The position numbers were made by a program, and so were the translations under genes. This document shows positions 1-9,326 of a stretch of DNA of 64,000 bases, piece after piece. Numbering within the stretch: the stretch's first letter is position 1; the number at the start of each line of letters is the position of its first letter. The notes under the pieces were generated by a model. The model saw only the letters and a list, made by a program, of their open reading frames with translations, ran no database searches and was not told the DNA's origin. This DNA is from DATBLE01 sp963719325 (GTDB lineage Bacteria; Actinomycetota; Thermoleophilia; Gaiellales; Gaiellaceae): NCBI GenBank assembly GCA_963719325.1, contig CAVRBW010000025.1, forward strand, positions 1 to 64,000, given 5' to 3'.

Positions 1-3000
1 CTCAACAGCTTGTCCACGATCGAGGTCAGACGCTCGGCCTCCGACTCGATGTACCTGAGAAACGTGCGGCGTTCCTCCTCCTCGAACTCGACGTCCTCCC
101 GCAGCAACGTGGCGGCGAAGCCGTAGATCGAGGTGAGGGGCGCGCGCAGCTCGTGTGACACGGTCGAGACGAAGTCGGAGCGCATCTGGTCGACGACGCG
201 TTCTGCCGAGATGTCGCGGAACGCGAAGATGCGCCCCGCCGTCTCGCCGGCGGGATCGCGCATGATCGCCTCCGTCAGCGAGAGCCAGACCTCTCGGTCC
301 CCGCGGCGAGTGGGAAGCAACCGGTCGCCCGAGCCCGCGCCGGCCTCGGACCGCAGCTCGCGTTGCAGGACGTCGAAGACGGTCCGGCCGAGGGCCTCCT
401 CGGAAGGGACTCCGGTGATCCGCTCCGCGGCGGCGTTCCACAGGACGATCCGCTCCTCACGATCGACCGCGACGATCCCGTCGGCGACGTTCGCGAGGAT
501 CGCCACGCTCCGCTCCCGCTCGAGCTCCACCTGCTGGTAGAGCTCGGCCTTCGCGAACGCCACGGACGCGTTCGCGGCGAGCGCGCCGAGCGCTTCCACC
601 TCCTCTTCCTGCCAGACCCGTGGCCGCCGACCGAACACGGCGAGAACACCTTGCAGGTCGCCCTCGGCGCCGAACAGCGGAACGCCCAGATACGCGGCGT
701 AGCCATGGGCGAGCATCGGCTCGCCTTCGACCAGCACGTGGTCGGCGCCAACGTCCTCGATCGCCACAGGGGCGCGGGACTGGACGACCCCTCCGGCCGG
801 CCGGCCGTCCGCAGGGACTCGCGAGCCCTGTCTCTCGGCAGCGCCAGCGCCCACTGCGGCGGCAGCGACGAGCTCTTCCCCCTCCAGCAGACGGATCGAC
901 GAAGCATCGGCGCGCAGGAGCACCGGAGCCTGCTCGACGACCTCGTCGAGCACCGCGCCGGGTTCGAGCTCGCCCGAGAAGAGGCTGCCTGTGTCGGCAA
1001 GCTGCTGCGCCAGCAGACGCGAGCGCCGCTCGACCTCGAAGAGCTCGCTTCGCTCGAGCGCCGCCTTTGCTCGTGCAGCAAGTTGGCCGGCGAGGTCGAG
1101 GTCATCTTCCGCGAAGACACGCGGCTCGTTGAAGAGAACGACACAGAGCGCATGACGATCGGTGCGCGGTGCGGCGATCGGAATCGCGAGGAGCGACGAC
1201 GCACCCGCCGCGGTCCGGAATTCCTCACCGAACCGCTCGTCGTCGTCCAGCAGCGACGAGGCGAGGATCTTGTCCTCGCGCGATGCGTGCTCCAGCACCT
1301 CGCCACCGGGTGGGAGGCCCTCGGCGAAGAGCTCGCGGAGGCCTTCCGGCAGGGCGTGGTCGCCGGCGAGACGGTAGCCGTCGGGACCGGAGGAGAGCAC
1401 CGCCGCGCGATCCCCGGCAAAAGCCTCGGCCGCTGCCTGCGCCACCGCGTCGAGGGTCGCGGTGAGCGAGACGGGCTCACCGAGCAGGCTCGCGATCCGC
1501 GAGAAGCTCCGCTCCACACCCGCTTGTCGCTCCCGCTGGCGAAAGGTCTCGGCGTTTCGAAGGGCGAGCGCGGCGAGCGTCGCATAGCTGGCGAACGCCT
1601 CGAGGTCGTTGTCCTCGAACACTCGACCCGGAGTGCGCGAACCGACACCGAGCACACCACTCGTCTCGCCGGCGAGGGTCATCGGCGCGACGACGGCAGC
1701 CGTCAACCCCTCGTACGCAGGATGAGGCACGGGCTCGACGATCCGGGTCGAGCTCTGCTCGACGATCGGGGCGCCTTCGTCGATCGCTCGTCGGGCCAGG
1801 CCTCGCCGCGCCGGGAACTCGAAGCCGACAAGGCTCGGGTCGAGTCCGTGGACCGCCGCGCAGCGCAGTGTCGTCCCGTCGGCGTTGAACAGGTAGCAGT
1901 CGGCTGCTTCGGCATCGAGCAGCTCCGTCAGCTGCTCGACAAGGAGCTGAACGACCGTCTCGACGTCGAGCTCGCCGGTGACGACCTGCGCGGCCCGGAG
2001 AAGAGCGCCCTGCTGCGCAAGTCTGAGCTCGTTCTCACGAAGGAGACGCGCGGTGTGAACGCCGAGGCCCAACTCGCGTGCCACGGCCTCGGCGAGCCCG
2101 CGTTCGGACTCCGTCCACGAGTGGGGTTCCGATCGCTGCAGGACCAGGACGCCGATCGGGCGGTCGAGCACGAAAACGGGTGTCGCGAGAACGGCCCGCA
2201 CCCCGAGCTCGAGCAACAGCTCTTTTCCGGCGTCGTCGAGCTCCCCCTCGACGTCCGCCACGATCACCGTCTTTCGGGCCTTGAGGGCCTGGTTCGCGAC
2301 GGGGAGCCGACCCACGGCATCCGGCGGAACGGGCGGTGCGCTCTCGGCCCCAGAGGCGGTCTCGAGGACGTGCGAGCTCTCCTCTGTGCCGAGACGCACG
2401 AAGCAGCGGGTCAATCGAAGCGCTCGCGCAATCTCGTCGACGGTGACCCGTACGACCCCGTCGAGGTCGAGCTCCGACCGAACCTTGCGCGCGATCGACG
2501 AGACGAGCTGTTCTCGCTCGAGAGCGTCCTCGAGCGCAGAGGCTGAGCGGGCGCGCTCCAGCGCGAGCGCTGCTTCCGCGGCGAGCGTCCTCAGAGGCCC
2601 CAGCTCGTCCGCCGAGAACGTTCGGCGCTCACGAGTGGTGGCGATGGCGAGGACGGCGATCACGCGCTCCCCATTGACGAGCGGGACGAACGCGGCGCTC
2701 TGCGCCCCGACAGCTGCGGCGACTCGTTTGTTGATCAGCGGTGAGGTCTTGGTGTCGAAGACCGTGACCGGCGCGACGTCGAACACCGCGCTCGCGACAC
2801 CCGAAGGCTCTCGGCGGAGATCGAAGTGCAGCCCCTGCCAGTAGTCGAAGTCCTGTCCGTCTCTCCGTCCGAGCAGGCCCCGAGCCTCGTTGAGACCGTC
2901 GTCGACCAGCACCAGGCCCACGAACTCGACCGAGAGCAGCGAGGCGATCTGGTCGAGCAGCACCCTGGCGACCGACTCGGCATCCCCGGCACCCGCAAGC

Positions 3001-3170
3001 GCGTTCGAGATCTCTTCGATCGAGCGCAGCTCGCGCTCGCGAAGCGATGCGCGCTCCTCGGCTTCCCGCGCCACGCGGGCCCGGTGGCGCAACACCGCGC
3101 CCAGGTACAGCGCAGCTGCGGCTACCCGCCGTACTCCCTTGAAGACGACGGCCTGGCGTTCTCTCGTCAC
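1..3170 (-). CDS. Multi-GAF/PAS sensor histidine kinase (C-terminus beyond the left edge)
   Basis: A single minus-strand frame stays open from a GTG at 3170 to the window edge, at least 1056 codons. After a short basic N-terminus come at least four GAF-like sensor modules; strand ends typical of GAF domains fall near residues 200, 535, 710 and 875. A PAS module follows at about 880-985, then the dimerisation/phosphoacceptor box with SHELRAPLTSI and the phosphoacceptor His near residue 1006. The ATPase domain must lie to the left of the window. AGAAGG sits just upstream of the GTG. No transmembrane segment is evident, so it is probably a cytosolic sensor. Plus-strand frames over this region are antisense shadows. 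Ligand unknown. Confidence 0.88.
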   Translation of the reverse strand, partial: MTRERQAVVFKGVRRVAAAALYLGAVLRHRARVAREAEERASLRERELRSIEEISNALAGAGDAESVARVLLDQIASLLSVEFVGLVLVDDGLNEARGLLGRRDGQDFDYWQGLHFDLRREPSGVASAVFDVAPVTVFDTKTSPLINKRVAAAVGAQSAAFVPLVNGERVIAVLAIATTRERRTFSADELGPLRTLAAEAALALERARSASALEDALEREQLVSSIARKVRSELDLDGVVRVTVDEIARALRLTRCFVRLGTEESSHVLETASGAESAPPVPPDAVGRLPVANQALKARKTVIVADVEGELDDAGKELLLELGVRAVLATPVFVLDRPIGVLVLQRSEPHSWTESERGLAEAVARELGLGVHTARLLRENELRLAQQGALLRAAQVVTGELDVETVVQLLVEQLTELLDAEAADCYLFNADGTTLRCAAVHGLDPSLVGFEFPARRGLARRAIDEGAPIVEQSSTRIVEPVPHPAYEGLTAAVVAPMTLAGETSGVLGVGSRTPGRVFEDNDLEAFASYATLAALALRNAETFRQRERQAGVERSFSRIASLLGEPVSLTATLDAVAQAAAEAFAGDRAAVLSSGPDGYRLAGDHALPEGLRELFAEGLPPGGEVLEHASREDKILASSLLDDDERFGEEFRTAAGASSLLAIPIAAPRTDRHALCVVLFNEPRVFAEDDLDLAGQLAARAKAALERSELFEVERRSRLLAQQLADTGSLFSGELEPGAVLDEVVEQAPVLLRADASSIRLLEGEELVAAAAVGAGAAERQGSRVPADGRPAGGVVQSRAPVAIEDVGADHVLVEGEPMLAHGYAAYLGVPLFGAEGDLQGVLAVFGRRPRVWQEEEVEALGALAANASVAFAKAELYQQVELERERSVAILANVADGIVAVDREERIVLWNAAAERITGVPSEEALGRTVFDVLQRELRSEAGAGSGDRLLPTRRGDREVWLSLTEAIMRDPAGETAGRIFAFRDISAERVVDQMRSDFVSTVSHELRAPLTSIYGFAATLLREDVEFEEEERRTFLRYIESEAERLTSIVDKLL

Positions 3171-3234
3171 TGGGCCTTCTGATGATAGGGACGCCGGCGC
3201 GCGGGTGTCGGCGCGTTTCGGCGCACTTCCCGAT

Positions 3235-3394
3235 TTGAAAAGATGGGCCGTACGGCCTATTGGCGTAAAGACGCCGCAGCGGTAGCGTGAAATCTCACTG
3301 GGCGATGCGAACCGCGGCGGTTCCTGGCCACTGATGCCGCGGCGAGCAATGTGGAAGGGCCCGCCGCGACGACCCCCCGAGCGGCGGGCCTTTT
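3235..3394 (+). ncRNA. Candidate small structured RNA with its own promoter and terminator
   Basis: The 291-bp gap between the kinase and ispH contains no ORF but has RNA-like order. A TTGAAA (3235-3240) lies 17 bp before TATTGG (3258-3263). Then come three small hairpins: GGCGT-AAAG-ACGCC (3262-3275), GTGA-AATC-TCAC (3287-3298) and GAACC-GCGGC-GGTTC (3309-3323). A strong intrinsic terminator closes the run. The terminator loop carries a run of six C, as do actinobacterial 6C/B11-type RNAs, but only one such loop is present. It could also be a leader of ispH. No known riboswitch consensus fits convincingly. This is inference from sequence layout only. Confidence 0.33.
3358..3394 (+). terminator. 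Intrinsic terminator upstream of ispH
   Basis: GGCCCGCCGC (3358-3367) pairs perfectly with GCGGCGGGCC (3381-3390) across a 13-nt loop containing CCCCCC, followed by TTTT. The T-run lies on the plus strand, so it ends plus-strand transcription that begins inside the preceding gap. Confidence 0.7.
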
Positions 3395-3461
3395 CCGTTC
3401 TTCGACCTCTCGCGCCTTTGGTCACCCGGTGTCCTGGGAGAGGGAGCTACCATGAGCCTCC

Positions 3462-4406
3462 GTGGTCAGGCGGCTGCTTCTCGCCTCACCTCGCGGATAC
3501 TGCGCCGGCGTCGAACGTGCGGTGGAGACCGTCGAGCGGGCGCTAGACCTCCATGGGCCGCCCGTGTACGTCCGGCGGCAGATCGTCCACAACCTCCACG
3601 TCGTTCGTGACCTCGAGGCTCGCGGCGCTGTCTTCGTCGAGAGCGAAACCGAGGTTCCGCGCGGGGCCATGCTCGTCCTCTCCGCACACGGCGTCTCACC
3701 CGCGGTGCACGAGCAGGCCGAACGACGCCGGCTGCAAACGGTGGATGCGACCTGCCCGCTCGTGGCGAAGGTTCACGCGGAGGCGCGCCGCTACGCGGCC
3801 GGCGGCTACACGATCGTGCTCGTCGGGCACGCGGGCCACGACGAGGTCGAGGGGACGCTCGGCGAAGCCCCCGACGCCACGGTTCTCGTGCAGACGCTCG
3901 AGCAGGCCGAGCACGTCTCGATCCCCGATCCCGAGCGTGTGGCCTACGTCACGCAGACCACCCTGTCCGTGGACGAGACCGCGGAGATCGTCGCCGCCCT
4001 GAAGCGACGCTTTCCGGCGATCGAGGGGCCTCAGGCCGGCGATATCTGTTACGCGACCACGAACCGGCAGCGGGCAGTCAAGGATCTCGCCGAGGAAGTC
4101 GACCTCCTGCTCGTGATCGGCTCCCAGAACAGCTCCAACTCGAACCGGCTCGTGGAGACCGGACGCGCCGCCGGAGTCGAAGCGCACCTGATCGAGGACG
4201 AGACCGCCATCGAGGAGCACTGGCTGACGCACGCCGAGACGGTCGGACTGACCTCCGGCGCGTCGGCGCCTGAGGAGCTCGTCCGGCGCGTCTGCGACTG
4301 GTTCCGCGCCCGCGGTGTCTCGGACATCCGGCCGGCCGGCTCGCTGATCGAGGACGTCTTCTTCCGGCTCCCCCTCGAGGTGCGGCGAGCCCTTCCGGCA
4401 GCCTAG
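3462..4406 (+). CDS. ispH: 4-hydroxy-3-methylbut-2-enyl diphosphate reductase (IspH/LytB)
   Basis: IspH is the last enzyme of the methylerythritol phosphate pathway, reducing HMBPP to IPP and DMAPP with a [4Fe-4S] cluster. All three cluster cysteines are visible: RGYCAGV near residue 14, DATCPLV near 98 and GDICYATTN near 195. The substrate motifs IVHN, AHGVSP, EVEGT and TQTTLS are also present. At 314 residues it is normal length. The start is a GTG; the ATG at 3452 is out of frame. It converges on ileS with a 4-bp overlap of the 3' ends. Confidence 0.96.
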   Translation: MVRRLLLASPRGYCAGVERAVETVERALDLHGPPVYVRRQIVHNLHVVRDLEARGAVFVESETEVPRGAMLVLSAHGVSPAVHEQAERRRLQTVDATCPLVAKVHAEARRYAAGGYTIVLVGHAGHDEVEGTLGEAPDATVLVQTLEQAEHVSIPDPERVAYVTQTTLSVDETAEIVAALKRRFPAIEGPQAGDICYATTNRQRAVKDLAEEVDLLLVIGSQNSSNSNRLVETGRAAGVEAHLIEDETAIEEHWLTHAETVGLTSGASAPEELVRRVCDWFRARGVSDIRPAGSLIEDVFFRLPLEVRRALPAA

Positions 4407-7400
4407 CCCGGGGCCTCGGCCCTCTCGATGTCGAGCGAATCGCCTGGTCGAGCGTCGACTGCGAGCGTCTCGGTCTTGATTCGCTCGGCGTAGTCGTCGA
4501 GCAGATCGGCGTCTGCCGACGGGATCGTCAACCGGATGCGATCCGTCACGTCCAGGCCTCGTTCCTTGCGCAGCACGTTGACGGCGTGCGTGAGATCGAA
4601 GACGCGCCCTTCGCGCTCCAGCTCGGGATCGAGGTCGGTGTCGAGCGCGACGGACAGGACTCCGTCCTCCACGATCGTCCAGCCTTCGATCGCGATCCGC
4701 TCGCCGCGAATCAGATCGCCCGGCCCGAGCAGCTCGCCTGCGACGCGATAGCGATCACCGTCCAGCTCGTCCACGTCCCCACGCTCCAGCGCGTCCCGGA
4801 CCTCCCTGAGCCTCGCCCCGAGCCGCGGACCCAGAACCGGCAGATTCGGCAACAGCCGAGCTCGGGAGACCGGGCCCCGGTCGAAGCCGACCTCCTTGAC
4901 CCGCAACTCGTTCGCGATCTCGTCGGCATACGGCTTCGCCGCCGTCGCGCCGCGAACGTACAAGCGCCTCAGCGGCTGCCGAAGCTTGATTCCCGCCTCG
5001 CCGCGTGCCCGCCACCCGAGCTCGACGATCTCCCGAACCTCGGCCATCTCCTCCAGAACCGCAGCGTCGGGCGGCGTCACGTCCGCCCAGCCGGCGAGAT
5101 GCACCGAGTCCGGCGCACCCTCGCACGCACCCGCGACGAGGTTCCGCCACAGCTCGTCGGCGAGAAACGGCATCACCGGCGCAATCACCCGAAGGCCCTG
5201 GACGATCGCGAACCAGAGCGTCCGGAACGCGGCCTCGTCGAAGGAGTAGAAGCGGCGCCGCGACCGGCGGATGTACCAGTTCGAGAGATCGTCGACGAAC
5301 GACTCGAAGGCGCGGGTCACCGCAGGAGTCCAGTAGCGCTCGTACCCCTCGGTCGCCTCGGCGACGAGCTGTCGGGTCCGCTCGACCAGCCACACGTCGA
5401 GCCGGGTGCCCGAGGACGGTGGCCGGGCCAGATCGCCGTACGACGGCTCGAAGCCCTCGATGCCGGCGTACGTGACGAAGAACGAGACGGAATTCCAGAG
5501 GGTCAGCAGGCGCCGTTTCACCTCGCCGGCCGGGCCGTAGCCGAACTTGAGGTTCTGAGCCGGCGGGATCTCGCAGAACAGGCGCCGCATCACGTCCGCC
5601 CCCATCCGCTCGAACGCCTCGTTCGCGTCGATCGCGTTGCCCCACGAGCGGTGCATCTCGCGTCCTTGCTCGTCGAGGAGCTTCTCGTAGGTCAGCACCC
5701 GGCGGTACGGCGACCGCCCGACGAGGGTCACGGTCATGAAGCACTGCGAGTAGAACCAGAGCCGGATCTGCTCGCGCATCTCGGAGACCCAGTCGGCCGG
5801 GAACCACTGCTCCCAGTAGGCGTGATCGGGGAGATCGGCGCCGGTCAGCCCTTGCGCGGCACCGGTCCCGTACCCGTGCTCGACCCACTCCTGGTTTTCC
5901 CAGCCGAGGGTCGAGAGCGGAACGATCCCGGCGTCGAGCCACGCGTCGCCCACCTCCGGGATGCGCTCGACCTCCCGGTCGCAGGCATCGCAGCGGATCA
6001 CGACCTCGTCGATCCACGGCCGGTGGAGCTCCTGGAGCCGGTCGAGCCCCCGGACGGCCCGCTCCGCCAGCTCGGCCCGCGAGCCGATCACGTTCAGACG
6101 TCCGCACTCGCAGGGATAGAACGGCAGCGGCAGGCCGAAGTAGCGCTTGCGCGAGATGTTCCAGTCGCCCATGTTGCGGAGCCAGTCGTCCATCCGCTTC
6201 TGGTACTGCGCCGGCGTCCACTCGACCTTGGCGTTCTCGGCGAGCATGGCCTCGCGAGCGCCCTCGACGCCGATGAACCAGTCGTCGACGACGCGAAAGA
6301 CGAGCGGCGTGCGACAGCGCCAGCAGATCGGGTAGCGGTGCGTGATGCGCCCCGCCTCGACGAGCAGGTTCCGCTCGCGAAGCGCGGAGACGACCGGTTC
6401 CTCCACCTCGTCGGTGGACAGGCCCTCCAAGGGGCCGAAGCCCGAGTAGAAGCGGCCGTTCTCGTCGATCGGACCGATCACGGGCAGCCTGTGGACGCGT
6501 GAGAGCTCGAAATCCTCGGCGCCGCAGCCCGGGGCGATGTGGACGATTCCGGTGCCCTCGTCGAGCGCGACCTCGTCCCACGGGATCACGCGATGGACGA
6601 CGCCTTCCTGCGCCGGCAGCTCGTCGAACGGACCGGCGTACTCGAGCCCCACGAGCTCCACGCCGCGCGCGACTCGAGACGGCGTGTCGTCGGGCCTGCG
6701 CGCGACCGCCCACCACTCGTCGCCGAACAGGCCGTATTCCGCCTCCGGCTGGACCGCCGCCGCGACGTTCGCCGGCAACGTCCAGGGGGTCGTCGTCCAG
6801 ACGGCAAGGGCCTCCTGCGTCCCCGCCAGGGGGAACCGCAACGTGAGCGAGGGATGGTCGAGCTCCTCGTAGTTGCCCTCGCCCGCCTGTTCGTGCTGCG
6901 ACAGCGACGTCCCGCACCGCGGACACCACTGGGTCGAGCGATGGCCTTTGAACAGCCAGTCGCGGTCGTGGACCTCCTTCAGGAAGCGCCAGATGTACTC
7001 GATGTTGGTGTCCGAGAAGGTGTAGTAGTCGTTGTCCCAGTCCATCCACATACCGAGCCGGCGGGACTGGGCGGTGATCACCTCTGCGTACTCGGCGACG
7101 CGCTCGCGACAGCGGGCTGCGAACTCGGCAAGGCCGTACTCCTCGATCTCGCGCTTCGAGTTGAGCCCGAGGGACTTCTCGACCTCGACCTCCACCCAGA
7201 GACCCTGGCAGTCGAACCCGTTCTGATAGCGGAGCTGGTGGCCGCGCAGCGCCTTGTAGCGCTGGAAGACGTCCTTCAGGGTCCTCCCCCACGCATGGTG
7301 GACACCCATGGCGTTGTTCGCCGTGATCGGCCCGTCGACGAAGCTGAAGCGTGGTCCGCCGGCGTTCTGCTCACGCAGCCGCTCGAACGTGCGCTCCGCG

Positions 7401-7477
7401 TCCCACCGCGCAAGCACGTCGCGCTCGAGCGCAGGATGATCTGGCACCGCGGCGAGCGGTGTGAACGTGCCGGCCAT
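4403..7477 (-). CDS. ileS: Isoleucyl-tRNA synthetase
   Basis: Class I aminoacyl-tRNA synthetase that charges tRNA-Ile; 1024 residues, normal for the long form. The HIGH-type signature appears as HHAWG near residue 60, and the KMSKS-type loop appears degenerate as EMHRSWGN near residue 607. A zinc-type CPRC motif lies near 190, followed by the editing insertion, and the anticodon-binding half ends in ERAEAPG. It starts at an ATG 83 bp from the divergent trxA start. That gap is too short for a T-box leader. Confidence 0.97.
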   Translation of the reverse strand: MAGTFTPLAAVPDHPALERDVLARWDAERTFERLREQNAGGPRFSFVDGPITANNAMGVHHAWGRTLKDVFQRYKALRGHQLRYQNGFDCQGLWVEVEVEKSLGLNSKREIEEYGLAEFAARCRERVAEYAEVITAQSRRLGMWMDWDNDYYTFSDTNIEYIWRFLKEVHDRDWLFKGHRSTQWCPRCGTSLSQHEQAGEGNYEELDHPSLTLRFPLAGTQEALAVWTTTPWTLPANVAAAVQPEAEYGLFGDEWWAVARRPDDTPSRVARGVELVGLEYAGPFDELPAQEGVVHRVIPWDEVALDEGTGIVHIAPGCGAEDFELSRVHRLPVIGPIDENGRFYSGFGPLEGLSTDEVEEPVVSALRERNLLVEAGRITHRYPICWRCRTPLVFRVVDDWFIGVEGAREAMLAENAKVEWTPAQYQKRMDDWLRNMGDWNISRKRYFGLPLPFYPCECGRLNVIGSRAELAERAVRGLDRLQELHRPWIDEVVIRCDACDREVERIPEVGDAWLDAGIVPLSTLGWENQEWVEHGYGTGAAQGLTGADLPDHAYWEQWFPADWVSEMREQIRLWFYSQCFMTVTLVGRSPYRRVLTYEKLLDEQGREMHRSWGNAIDANEAFERMGADVMRRLFCEIPPAQNLKFGYGPAGEVKRRLLTLWNSVSFFVTYAGIEGFEPSYGDLARPPSSGTRLDVWLVERTRQLVAEATEGYERYWTPAVTRAFESFVDDLSNWYIRRSRRRFYSFDEAAFRTLWFAIVQGLRVIAPVMPFLADELWRNLVAGACEGAPDSVHLAGWADVTPPDAAVLEEMAEVREIVELGWRARGEAGIKLRQPLRRLYVRGATAAKPYADEIANELRVKEVGFDRGPVSRARLLPNLPVLGPRLGARLREVRDALERGDVDELDGDRYRVAGELLGPGDLIRGERIAIEGWTIVEDGVLSVALDTDLDPELEREGRVFDLTHAVNVLRKERGLDVTDRIRLTIPSADADLLDDYAERIKTETLAVDARPGDSLDIERAEAPG

Positions 7478-7560
7478 GATTCGATTCTAGAGAGCCCGGG
7501 GAACAGTCCAGCCGAAGCCTTCGTTACAAGGAGAGCCCCCGAAAACACGAAAGGAACCGC

Positions 7561-7890
7561 ATGTCGACCGCAGTGACGACCAGCACCTTCGAGACCGAGG
7601 TCCTTCAGAGCGACAAACCCGTGATCGTCGATTTCTGGGCCGAGTGGTGCGGTCCGTGCCACGCCGTCTCCCCCGTCCTCGACCGAATCGCAGAGGAGCG
7701 GGCCGGCGAGCTCCGGCTCGTCAAGGTCAACGTCGACGAGGAGCAGGACCTGATGATCCGTTACGGGGTCCAGTCGATCCCGACGATCATGCTGTTCAAG
7801 GAGGGCGCTCCTGCCGGCGCGGTGATCGGCGCACAGCCGAAGGGCGCGATCGAGAAGGGCCTCGGCCTCACCGCCGAAGCCGCCGCCTAG
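7561..7890 (+). CDS. trxA: Thioredoxin
   Basis: A 109-residue classical thioredoxin with the redox motif AEWCGPCH near residue 30 and the cis-proline loop SIPTIMLF near 75. It reduces protein disulfides in the cytosol with NADPH-thioredoxin reductase. AAAGGA stands a few bases before the ATG. The stop codon overlaps the stop of the convergent DUF2231 gene. It could supply electrons to the peroxiredoxin 5 kb downstream, but that link is only inferred. Confidence 0.96.
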   Translation: MSTAVTTSTFETEVLQSDKPVIVDFWAEWCGPCHAVSPVLDRIAEERAGELRLVKVNVDEEQDLMIRYGVQSIPTIMLFKEGAPAGAVIGAQPKGAIEKGLGLTAEAAA

Positions 7891-8408
7891 GCTTCAGCTT
7901 CTTCCTTCTCAGGGTGGGGTGCCGGGGAGACCGCGCGGCCGGCCGGCTCGTCGACGAGGTTGAGGACGCGCATGCCGTGCACGTAGACGATCGCCCCGCC
8001 GAGCCAGCCTCCGGCCGACAACACCCCGAACCCGATCAGGTTCAGCACGAACGGGCCGGCAGTCACGTCCCCGGACTGCCAGTCCGAGTGGCCGAGGATC
8101 GCCGCCAGCCCGAAGAAGACGGTCGCGGTCACCATCGCCGACAGGTGCCAGGTCGCCGTCCACCAGAGCGGGGTGCGCCGGGTGATCGTCAACCAGTCGG
8201 CGAGCCCGGTGAGCGCGGTCGGAACCGTCAGGCAGAGGCCGACGACGAGCGCGAGCCACCAGCCCGCGGCAGCCGCGTGCTCGCTCAGGCCGACGACGTC
8301 GGCGAAACCGAGGACACTCGCGACGGTGTACGTCCCGATCGTCGCGTCGGTCAAGGGCGGGTGCAAGGGGTGGCCGGGCAGCCCCCTGATCAGCCATCCG
8401 ATCTTCAT
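7887..8408 (-). CDS. DUF2231-type membrane protein
   Basis: A 173-residue protein with four hydrophobic helices and the family's N-terminal HPLHPPLTD motif near residue 12. Family members are small four-helix membrane proteins of unknown function, often linked to haem or redox genes. The C-terminus is a short acidic/alanine tail. It converges on trxA with overlapping stop codons and follows the NUDIX gene on the same strand after 36 bp. Function unknown. Confidence 0.82.
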   Translation of the reverse strand: MKIGWLIRGLPGHPLHPPLTDATIGTYTVASVLGFADVVGLSEHAAAAGWWLALVVGLCLTVPTALTGLADWLTITRRTPLWWTATWHLSAMVTATVFFGLAAILGHSDWQSGDVTAGPFVLNLIGFGVLSAGGWLGGAIVYVHGMRVLNLVDEPAGRAVSPAPHPEKEEAEA

Positions 8409-8444
8409 GCGGGGTCCGTTCCACCTCAGCCGGCGACGAAACGA

Positions 8445-8945
8445 CTATCGCTCGAGCCAGCGCACGAGCGGCTCTGCCATCGCCACGTCCTCGAGCGGAG
8501 GGAGCTCCTCGGGCGCGAACCAGCGCAGCTCGGACACGTCGTCGGCGGCCTGCTCCTCCCCGCCGACGACCCGGGCTTGCCAGACGAGATTGACCACCAT
8601 GCGGGCGCCCGGGCCGCCGCCGTACGGAACCATGAACGCGCCGAACCACTCCGTCGGCTCTACGTGGAGGCCGGTCTCTTCCAGGAGCTCACGGCGGAGG
8701 CAGTCGATTGGGTGCTCGTGCTCGTCGAGGAACCCGCCGGGCAGGTCCCACATGCCCGCGTACGGCTCCCAGGCTCGCCGCGTGAGCAGGATCCGCCCGG
8801 CTTCGTCGACGCAGAGCGCGCACGCGGCCGGCGCCGGGTTCGCGTAGGCGACGTAGCCGCAGGCCGTGCATTCGACCCGGCCGCCGGCGGGGGCCACGTC
8901 GTGACCGCATCGGGGGCAATGCCTCCAGTCGTCGAAAAGTCCCAT
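8445..8945 (-). CDS. NUDIX hydrolase with N-terminal zinc ribbon
   Basis: The N-terminus carries a zinc ribbon (HCPRCGHD, then CTACGY). The Nudix box is complete, from GGFLDEHEH to RRELLEETGL, around residues 75-98, with the REXXEE core. It probably hydrolyses a nucleoside diphosphate linked to another moiety, NADH-pyrophosphatase-like given the ribbon; the substrate cannot be assigned. I chose the internal ATG at 8945 (MGLFDDW) over a 14-codon extension, which would run into the divergent promoter and start of the cyclic-nucleotide-binding gene. Confidence 0.85.
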   Translation of the reverse strand: MGLFDDWRHCPRCGHDVAPAGGRVECTACGYVAYANPAPAACALCVDEAGRILLTRRAWEPYAGMWDLPGGFLDEHEHPIDCLRRELLEETGLHVEPTEWFGAFMVPYGGGPGARMVVNLVWQARVVGGEEQAADDVSELRWFAPEELPPLEDVAMAEPLVRWLER

Positions 8946-8963
8946 CAGCCTGAGGCAGTATGT

Positions 8964-9326
8964 GTGACGGTGCCGATCCGCGAACACGAGTTCAGTCGCA
9001 TCGCCCTGCTCGCAGAGCTGCCCGGCGAGCAGCTACGGAAGCTCTCCGATCGCATGCGCCGAGACCGAGTGGACGCCGGCGCGACCCTGATCAGCGAAGG
9101 AGACGAGGGCCAACGCTTCTACGTCGTTCTCTCGGGAATGCTCTCGGTCAGCCAGGAGTCGCTCGGCGAACGGCGCCTCCTGCGGCCCGGCGACTACTTC
9201 GGCGAGGTCTCCCTCGCGATGAACGTGCCTCGGACAGCATCGGTCCGGGCCGTGACTCCCTCGGTCGTCGCGAGCTGCGACCGGGAGACGTTCGACGAGC
9301 TGATCCGGCCGTTGTTCACCGCCTGA
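8964..9326 (+). CDS. Cyclic nucleotide-binding domain protein
   Basis: A 120-residue protein that is essentially one cNMP-binding beta-roll: LISEGDEGQRFYVVLSGML, then LRPGDYFGEVSLAMNVPRTA, which is the phosphate-binding cassette with the Arg that contacts the cyclic phosphate. There is no HTH, kinase or transporter domain, so it is probably a stand-alone effector module. I chose the GTG at 8964 because TGAGG sits 8 nt upstream; a GTG at 8970 is also possible. Its 3' end overlaps the convergent lipoprotein gene by 11 bp. Confidence 0.8.
   Translation: MTVPIREHEFSRIALLAELPGEQLRKLSDRMRRDRVDAGATLISEGDEGQRFYVVLSGMLSVSQESLGERRLLRPGDYFGEVSLAMNVPRTASVRAVTPSVVASCDRETFDELIRPLFTA

Noticed and set aside
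363..2546. Long plus-strand ORF of 727 codons
   Set aside because: It is exactly codon-antisense to the sensor kinase, whose GAF, PAS and His-box motifs are clear on the minus strand; its own protein is a low-complexity Arg/Glu/Leu chain.
3190..3357. Cobalamin-type riboswitch before ispH
   Set aside because: Short words such as gccactg and ccgcagcggta resemble B12-box fragments, but the order of conserved blocks is wrong and the AGCCAGGAGACC box is missing.
7478..7560. T-box leader for ileS
   Set aside because: The divergent gap is only 83 bp and lacks the T-box core.
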